Both the position numbers and the translations under genes were made by a program. From the NCBI GenBank assembly GCA_945889235.1, contig CAMDBK010000089.1:1-9882 (forward strand): 9,882 bases of DNA, written 5' to 3'. This document shows positions 5,509 through 9,882 of the stretch, one piece after another (position 1 is the stretch's first letter; each line of letters opens with the position of its first letter). The DNA is from Chitinophaga pinensis. GTDB lineage: Bacteria > Bacteroidota > Bacteroidia > SXHM01. Below the pieces are notes generated by a model. That model made no database searches. It worked only from the letters and a program-made list of their open reading frames with translations, and had not been told where the DNA came from.

Positions 5509-7611
5509 ATGAAAAACAGTTTACTTTTTGTATCTTTTTTTATCATTTCGCTTACTGCTTCAGCACAGCAAAATTTACATTGCAGAACAGATGAGTTGCG
5601 TATCGCCACTTTACAAAATAATCCTGCAATTGCTCATACAGTTATTGAACGTGAAAAAGAACTGGAAATTTTTACCCGTGAATTTATTGCGGCAAAAGCA
5701 GAAAAGGATTTAACTGCTGATACCGCGCTTTATATTATCCCGGTTGTGTTTCATATTATTCATAATTACGGCAACGAAAACATTTCAAACGAACAGATTT
5801 ACTCTGCGATAGATATGCTGAATAAAACTTTCCGCAAACAACGGGATGACACCTCAAATATTGTAGGAATTTTTAAACCGTTGCATGCAGATACACGAAT
5901 TGAATTTCGTCTGGCAAAGCGCGACCCGAACGGAAGTTGTCACAGCGGAATTAACCGCATTGCTTCTTATATTTCCGAAACAGGAGACCATGCTGTAAAA
6001 TCATTGATACAATGGAATCCTGCAAATTACCTCAATGTTTATGTAGTTAAAAATGCAGCCGGCTTAGCAGGTCATGCAATTTTTCCATCGGATGCTGATA
6101 CTGTTCCCGAATGGGATGGCATTGTACTTTCACATAATTATGTGGGCACAATAGGCACATCTAATTTAACGCAATCAGTTGCATTTGCGCACGAGTGCGG
6201 ACATTATCTGAATTTGCAGCACATCTGGGGAGGAAATAATGTTCCGGGCTATTATTTTCTGCCTTGTGCCGACCCAAATCACGATTGTAATATTGACGAT
6301 GGCGTTGCGGATACACCGCCAACAATTGGCTGGCAAAGTTGTAATCTTAGCGGAACTTCGTGCAACAATTCTACGGTTGACATGGTGCAAAATGTGATGG
6401 ATTATTCGTATTGCAACATCATGTTTACAACAGGACAAAAAGACAGAATGCAAGCTGCATTAAATTCACCCATCGGAAACAGAAATAATTTATGGCAGCC
6501 TGCAAACCTTATTGCAACAGGGGTTTACGATGCACCTATATTGTGCGGTGCTGATTTCAGCAGCAATAAAAAGGTAGTTTGTCCGGGCGGAGAGATTACA
6601 TTTAATAATGAAAGTTATCATGTGCCGGTTGATTCTGTTTTGTGGACTTTTGAAGGTGGGACACCTGCAAGTTCAACTGAGGAATTACCAGAGGTAACTT
6701 ATACTTCAGAAGGAGTTTATGATGTGAGTTTGACGGTGTTTACAAACGGCAGTTCTTCTACTGAAGTAAAAAATAATTTTACTTCTGTCTTGCCGGAAAC
6801 GGGGGGAACTGCATTTCCTTTTTCTGAATCGTTTGAAACAGACGAAACAGAACTTGAAAGCATAGGTTGGTTTAAAAACAGTTTTGATTCGGAAAATAAT
6901 TGGGAATTAGACGGGCAGGCTCCTTTCACCGGAACTGTTTCGGTGATGCTTGATAATTTCAGTAATACAATGGACACCAAAGATGAATTGTATAGTCCGT
7001 TGATTGATTTGTCGCAGGTAACAGAAACCAACATCAGTTTTTGGTATGCTTTTGCAGGAAAAACAGATTCAATTGCAGATGAGTTGCAATTGCAGATTAA
7101 TAAAGGCTGCAGCAATTTTTGGTTGACTAAACTTACCATAAACGGAACGGAATTACAAACTTCAACACCGCTGATAAGTCCATTCTATCCAACAACTCAG
7201 CAACAATGGAAGCAAGGCGTTACAAGTATTCCTTCCTCCTATTTTGTTGATGATTTCCGTTTCCGTTTTGTGTTTAGTGGTCGCGGTGGCAACAACGTAT
7301 TTATTGATGATATCAATATTGATGTTGCAGCCGGTGTGGAAGAAAATTCTTTTGAAGAAAATTCGCTGAAAATATTTCCAAATCCGACAACGGGGAAAAT
7401 CAATTTGGTTTTGCCTGAAAGTAAAGGAAAGATAAAAGAAGTAAAGCTGCTTGATTCAAAAGGAGTAGAAGCCTCACCCCTAACCCCTCTCCAAGGGGAG
7501 AGGGGAACAGGAACTGCTTCTCTTGATATTTCAGGGTTAAGCAGTGGGTTATATTTTGTTATTGTTGAAACAGAAACAGGGGTTTACCTCCAACGGTTTG
7601 TAAAGCAATAA
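5509..7611 (+). CDS. Secreted M43 (pappalysin-like) zinc metalloprotease with PKD and type A T9SS domain
   Basis: The 700-residue product has a signal peptide (1-19, ending ASA before QQ), a prodomain-like stretch (about 20-70), and an M43 catalytic domain (about 73-330). The zinc site is H228-E-C-G-H232-Y-L-N-L-Q-H238, with Glu229 as the likely general base. A conserved 'DDGVADTPP' follows (263-271), then the Met-turn at 'NVMDYS' (Met297). A PKD domain spans about 346-427 ('VLWTFEGGTP', 'TSEGVYDVSLTV'). Residues about 436-607 form a beta-rich region, with 'SFETDE', 'SFWYAFAG' and 'FIDDINID', like the jelly-roll modules found in such proteases. Residues 618-700 are a type A T9SS sorting domain ('LKIFPNPTTGKINL', 'GLSSGLYFVIVET', 'RFVKQ'). 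The enzyme is therefore expected to cross the outer membrane through T9SS and act outside the cell or on its surface; substrates are unknown. Cysteines at 253, 260, 278 and 285 could form disulfides. The sorting domain carries an apparent palindromic insertion (see 7471-7507). The stop lies 3 bp from the stop of the convergent acpH-like gene, with no terminator visible between them. Confidence 0.92.
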   Translation: MKNSLLFVSFFIISLTASAQQNLHCRTDELRIATLQNNPAIAHTVIEREKELEIFTREFIAAKAEKDLTADTALYIIPVVFHIIHNYGNENISNEQIYSAIDMLNKTFRKQRDDTSNIVGIFKPLHADTRIEFRLAKRDPNGSCHSGINRIASYISETGDHAVKSLIQWNPANYLNVYVVKNAAGLAGHAIFPSDADTVPEWDGIVLSHNYVGTIGTSNLTQSVAFAHECGHYLNLQHIWGGNNVPGYYFLPCADPNHDCNIDDGVADTPPTIGWQSCNLSGTSCNNSTVDMVQNVMDYSYCNIMFTTGQKDRMQAALNSPIGNRNNLWQPANLIATGVYDAPILCGADFSSNKKVVCPGGEITFNNESYHVPVDSVLWTFEGGTPASSTEELPEVTYTSEGVYDVSLTVFTNGSSSTEVKNNFTSVLPETGGTAFPFSESFETDETELESIGWFKNSFDSENNWELDGQAPFTGTVSVMLDNFSNTMDTKDELYSPLIDLSQVTETNISFWYAFAGKTDSIADELQLQINKGCSNFWLTKLTINGTELQTSTPLISPFYPTTQQQWKQGVTSIPSSYFVDDFRFRFVFSGRGGNNVFIDDINIDVAAGVEENSFEENSLKIFPNPTTGKINLVLPESKGKIKEVKLLDSKGVEASPLTPLQGERGTGTASLDISGLSSGLYFVIVETETGVYLQRFVKQ
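7471..7507. repeat. In-frame palindromic insertion inside the T9SS sorting domain
   Basis: CCCCTCTCC (7484-7492) and GGAGAGGGG (7497-7505) form a perfect 9-bp stem around AAGG, preceded by a CCCCTAACCCC direct repeat (7477-7487). The DNA is read as A-S-P-L-T-P-L-Q-G-E-R-G (residues 655-666), between the two beta strands 'VKLLDSKGVE' and 'TASLDISGL' of the sorting domain. Other domains of this type usually have only a few residues here. Its length of about 36 nt keeps the frame. From memory, closely similar CCCCTAACCCCTCTCC-type palindromes recur in Bacteroidota genomes, both between and inside genes; I could not check this here. Confidence 0.75.
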
Positions 7612-7614
7612 AAC

Positions 7615-8190
7615 TCAGAAATTAGTTGCTGAGAATTTTTGCAGTTCAGGGAAGAACAGTCGAAAATCTTTTTCGTAGTGATGATAATCTGTAATTAAAT
7701 CGGCTGTTGCTTTTTCCATATTGGATTGAAACCTTGCCCTGCGGGCCATTCCGGCCAACACTCGTTCAATGCCTTCGGTTTTTGAATAGTTAAAAAGCAA
7801 ATCGTATTCGGTCATGTATTGAAAAAAGTGTTTTGATTTTTCAGGCATGAGTTCTATATTTTTCTCCAGCATTAAATACGTTTCGGCAGAAAATTGTTGT
7901 AACGGTTGCGGATGAAATTCATTCCAGTTGGCTGCCAGAAAATGGTCGTAAAAAATATCAACGATTACCCACGCATATTTATCATACTTCTCATACAAGC
8001 GCATGCAACTTTGTTTGAAAACGGGATGCGTATCCGTAAAGTCATCTATCGCACGGTGCATGCGAATTCCCTCAATTACTTTATCCTGAAAACGACCATC
8101 TAATCTTCCGCGTACACCGTCTGCAATGTAATTGCCGAACATCAATTCATCTGATGTATGCGATAAATAGAGGTGGGCAAGGAAGTTCAA
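7615..8190 (-). CDS. acpH: Acyl carrier protein phosphodiesterase (AcpH/DUF479 family)
   Basis: The AcpH family hydrolyses holo-ACP to apo-ACP, releasing 4'-phosphopantetheine, in the cytoplasm. The 191-residue length nearly equals E. coli AcpH (193), and the N-terminus 'MNFLAHLYL' is almost the same. HD-like metal-site residues are in place: 'GNYIADGVRG' (Asp24), 'MHRAIDDFTD' (His45, Asp49, Asp53) and 'VDIFYDHFL' (Asp78, Asp82, His83). 'VLAGMARR' (144-151) also matches the family. The start codon is TTG at 8190-8188, directly after an in-frame TAA; the next Met (residue 17) would remove the conserved N-terminus. It is transcribed away from the thioredoxin-like gene across a 51-bp gap and meets the protease gene tail to tail. 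Function in Bacteroidota is inferred from homology. Confidence 0.87.
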   Translation of the reverse strand: MNFLAHLYLSHTSDELMFGNYIADGVRGRLDGRFQDKVIEGIRMHRAIDDFTDTHPVFKQSCMRLYEKYDKYAWVIVDIFYDHFLAANWNEFHPQPLQQFSAETYLMLEKNIELMPEKSKHFFQYMTEYDLLFNYSKTEGIERVLAGMARRARFQSNMEKATADLITDYHHYEKDFRLFFPELQKFSATNF

Positions 8191-8192
8191 TT

Positions 8193-8232
8193 ATTTTGTA
8201 ATTTTGTATTCGGTTTGATAAATATACAAAAT
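8193..8232. promoter_or_regulatory. Direct and inverted ATTTTGTA repeats in a divergent promoter gap
   Basis: ATTTTGTA occurs twice in tandem at 8193-8200 and 8201-8208, and its reverse complement TACAAAAT at 8225-8232. The second and third copies make a perfect 9-bp inverted repeat (ATTTTGTAT 8201-8209 / ATACAAAAT 8224-8232) with a 14-nt spacer. The set fills most of the 51-bp gap between the divergent acpH-like and thioredoxin-like genes, so it could be an operator for a dimeric regulator. A weak plus-strand promoter (TTTG 8195-8198, TAAATATA 8219-8226) overlaps it. AT-rich chance repetition is possible. Confidence 0.4.
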
Positions 8233-8241
8233 ACATAACGC

Positions 8242-8763
8242 ATGAAGTTGAATTCTGTTTTATCTTTTATAATTTCATTTGCATTTTTTTCTGTTTCCGC
8301 ACAGGAGACTATTAAGTGGGTAACGTTTGAAAAAGCTGTAGAACTGGCAGAGAAAGAACCACGCCCTATTATTATGGATGTTTTTACCGACTGGTGCGGA
8401 TGGTGCAAAAAAATGGATGCAACAACTTTTGCAAATCCTAAAATTGCTGCTTATATAAATCAATATTTTTATGCGGTAAAATTTAATGCCGAACAGAAAG
8501 AACCTATTAAGTTCAAGGACAGGGAATTTAAATTTATTCCCAACGGACAGCGCGGTTATCATGAGCTTGCTGCTGAACTGATGCAAGGAAAACTCTCGTA
8601 TCCCACAATTGTTTATCTCGATAAAGACATCAATTTAATTCAGCCCATTCCGGGTTTTCAAACACCTGAAGCTATTGAACCTATCATTAATTTTTTCGGA
8701 TCTGATAAATACCGCAGTATGAGCTGGGAAGATTTTTCTTCGCAGTTTAAATCAAACCTGTAA
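8242..8763 (+). CDS. Exported thioredoxin-like protein (thioredoxin_7/DUF255-like)
   Basis: The 173-residue product has a signal peptide (1-20, ending SVSA before QE), so it should act in the periplasm or be membrane-attached there. The thioredoxin fold shows 'IIMDVFTDWCGWCKKMD' with the redox pair C52-G-W-C55, and a likely cis-Pro at 121 in 'SYPTIVYLDKD'. The long stretch between them (about 76-115) suits the thioredoxin_7/DsbD-C-terminal-like group rather than classical thioredoxin. A thiol-disulfide role, such as reduction of periplasmic proteins, is inferred; the partner is not visible. Its stop is followed after 9 nt by the prsW-like gene, so the two are probably co-transcribed. The ATG at 8242 gives a complete signal peptide. 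Confidence 0.88.
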   Translation: MKLNSVLSFIISFAFFSVSAQETIKWVTFEKAVELAEKEPRPIIMDVFTDWCGWCKKMDATTFANPKIAAYINQYFYAVKFNAEQKEPIKFKDREFKFIPNGQRGYHELAAELMQGKLSYPTIVYLDKDINLIQPIPGFQTPEAIEPIINFFGSDKYRSMSWEDFSSQFKSNL

Positions 8764-8772
8764 ACCTGAACG

Positions 8773-9468
8773 GTGCTTTTTCTCACAGCCATTGCTCTTG
8801 CTCCCGCCTTTGCAATAGCATTGTTTATCTACTTTAAAGACAAGCATGAAAAAGAACCTATCAGTCTTTTACTGAAATGTTTTTTTCTTGGTGGTGTCAG
8901 CATTATTCCTGCTATTATACTTGAATTATATGGTGGACCAAAACTTGAGTTGAATGAATACTGGTCAAACAATCTTGTTCACGCATTTATTGTGGTGGGC
9001 TTCAGTGAAGAATTTTCGAAATATATTTTCTTTAAACGTTATGCTTATAACCGTACCGAATTCAATGAACCGTTTGATGGTATTGTTTATTGTGTAATGG
9101 TTTCGCTTGGGTTTGCTGCACTTGAAAATGTGTTTTATGTTATGGATGGCGGAATTGGTGTTGGCATCCTGAGAATGTTTACCGCTGTGCCTTCGCACGC
9201 AGCTAACGCAGTAATGATGGGTTATTTTGCAGGCTTAGCAAAATTCAATCCTCAACGCGAGAAGACTTTATTGATTACCGGAATTCTTGTTGCCACTTTT
9301 TTTCATGGTGCTTATGATTTTTGTTTGTTTGTAAACCAGGTGCCTGTTATAGCTTTGGGTGCACTTATAACTTTAATTGTGGTTATTGTGCTTTCAAGAA
9401 AAGCTATACGATTGCACAGTGATAATTCACCGTTTAAGCCGGGGAATATTTTCCCAAATAAATTTTGA
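8773..9468 (+). CDS. PrsW-family intramembrane metalloprotease
   Basis: The 231-residue, strongly hydrophobic protein has about six to seven membrane segments (roughly 2-20, 32-50, 66-88, 102-122, 128-155, 166-186, 189-207). It carries the PrsW/CAAX-protease-like motifs: E79-E-F-S-K83, 'GFAALEN' with E118-N119, 'RMFTAVPSHA' with R134 and H142, and 'HGAYD' with H178 and D182. In B. subtilis PrsW makes the first cut in anti-sigma factor RsiW, but most family members have unknown substrates, and no sigma or anti-sigma gene is seen here. The start is GTG at 8773; an in-frame TGA at 8767-8769 rules out an earlier start, and the N-terminus 'LFLTAIALAPAFAIALF' fits the family. The first TM is immediately followed by 'YFKDKHEKEP', also typical. 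Its stop overlaps the start of the next gene. Confidence 0.9.
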   Translation: MLFLTAIALAPAFAIALFIYFKDKHEKEPISLLLKCFFLGGVSIIPAIILELYGGPKLELNEYWSNNLVHAFIVVGFSEEFSKYIFFKRYAYNRTEFNEPFDGIVYCVMVSLGFAALENVFYVMDGGIGVGILRMFTAVPSHAANAVMMGYFAGLAKFNPQREKTLLITGILVATFFHGAYDFCLFVNQVPVIALGALITLIVVIVLSRKAIRLHSDNSPFKPGNIFPNKF

Positions 9469-9882
9469 GACAAATTTTACTTCTTCTTTTTCTTTACTCA
9501 ACCTTAGTTTCTGCTCAGGTAAGGAAGATTCATGTTGTGGTTGCATTATGTGACAATGTAAATCAAGGAATTGTTCCCGTTCCAAAATCATTGGGCAACG
9601 GGCAGGATGCGAAAAATAATTTATACTGGGGCGCAGGTTACGGGGTGAAAACATTTTTCAAAAACAGTAAAGAATGGACATTGGTAAAAACAATTGTAAA
9701 CCCGAAAGACAATATTCTGGAGCGCCTTTTATTCAGGCATAAAGCTACAAATACCTATTTGTTAGCAGATGCATATGACGGAGCAAAAATCAAAAATGCA
9801 ACAATAGATGTTCTTGAATTTTCAGCTGGCAATAAACCCGAAAAAATAATTCTTGATTCAATTAGTCTTGAATTTGGCGGCA
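9465..9882 (+). CDS. Exported protein of unknown function, 5' part
   Basis: The frame opens at TTG 9465, overlapping the prsW-like stop by four bases (TTGA), and stays open to the window end: 139 codons, with the 3' end missing. An in-frame TAA at 9459-9461 blocks earlier starts. The N-terminus 'MRQILLLLFLYSTLVSAQ' is a convincing signal peptide, likely cut after VSA. The mature part begins 'VRKIHVVVALCDNVNQG', followed by 'NGQDAKNNLYWGAGYGVKTF'. The Asn-rich and aromatic-glycine stretch looks like a conserved block, but I do not recognise a named family or catalytic motif. Signal peptide, codon use and tight overlap support a real gene co-translated with the prsW-like gene. Confidence 0.8.
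   Translation, partial: MRQILLLLFLYSTLVSAQVRKIHVVVALCDNVNQGIVPVPKSLGNGQDAKNNLYWGAGYGVKTFFKNSKEWTLVKTIVNPKDNILERLLFRHKATNTYLLADAYDGAKIKNATIDVLEFSAGNKPEKIILDSISLEFGG

Noticed and set aside
6175..6453. 92-codon minus-strand frame opposite the M43 catalytic region
   Set aside because: It lies wholly antisense to the zinc-binding region and its translation shows no domain or signal peptide.
7484..7505. Hairpin as terminator of the protease gene
   Set aside because: It lies more than 100 nt before the stop codon, has no following T-run, and is read through in frame within the sorting domain.
9427..9654. 75-codon minus-strand frame at the end of the prsW-like gene
   Set aside because: It runs antisense across the prsW-like 3' end and the start of the exported protein gene, both better supported on the plus strand.

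Overview
The window reads as chromosomal DNA of a member of the Bacteroidota (free-living Flavobacteriales/Chitinophagales-like; I cannot go finer). The evidence is a T9SS 'gliding-motility-associated' C-terminal domain, a second and different T9SS sorting domain, SprB-type repeats, a 'VGIGTTTP' exported protein, a Bacteroidota-type GyrB, moderately AT-rich DNA, no clear Shine-Dalgarno sequences and TAnnTTTG-like promoter elements. Gene order is ordinary and genes are closely packed. I see no RNA genes, transposases, CRISPR arrays or phage/defence genes.

Layout: (1) 2-1651 (+), the 3' part of a large cell-surface adhesin-like protein (SprB repeat, Ig-like modules, two PKD domains, type B T9SS domain). 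(2) 1722-3206 (+), an exported collagen-like protein ending in an S74 intramolecular chaperone/autoprocessing domain. (3) 3221-3262, a perfect palindromic bidirectional terminator between convergent genes. (4) 3278-5242 (-), gyrB. (5) 5509-7611 (+), a secreted M43 (pappalysin-like) metalloprotease with PKD, a jelly-roll-like region and a type A T9SS domain. (6) 7615-8190 (-), an AcpH-type acyl carrier protein phosphodiesterase with a TTG start. (7) 8242-9882 (+), a tight three-gene run: a periplasmic thioredoxin-like protein, a PrsW-family intramembrane protease (GTG start), and an exported protein of unknown function (TTG start, 4-nt overlap) cut by the window end.

The first, second and fifth units are surface or secreted proteins, two of them T9SS cargo with different sorting-domain types. 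gyrB and the acpH-like gene are housekeeping. The last run looks like a small envelope operon joining thiol redox chemistry, membrane proteolysis and an unknown exported protein.

The most unusual structure is small-scale. Two GC-rich hairpin-forming sequences lie in frame inside coding regions: one (7471-7507) appears to interrupt the T9SS sorting domain of the protease, and one (1225-1241) sits in a PKD loop of the adhesin. They look like coding-compatible palindromic repeat insertions. I do not see a complete undescribed multi-gene system here.
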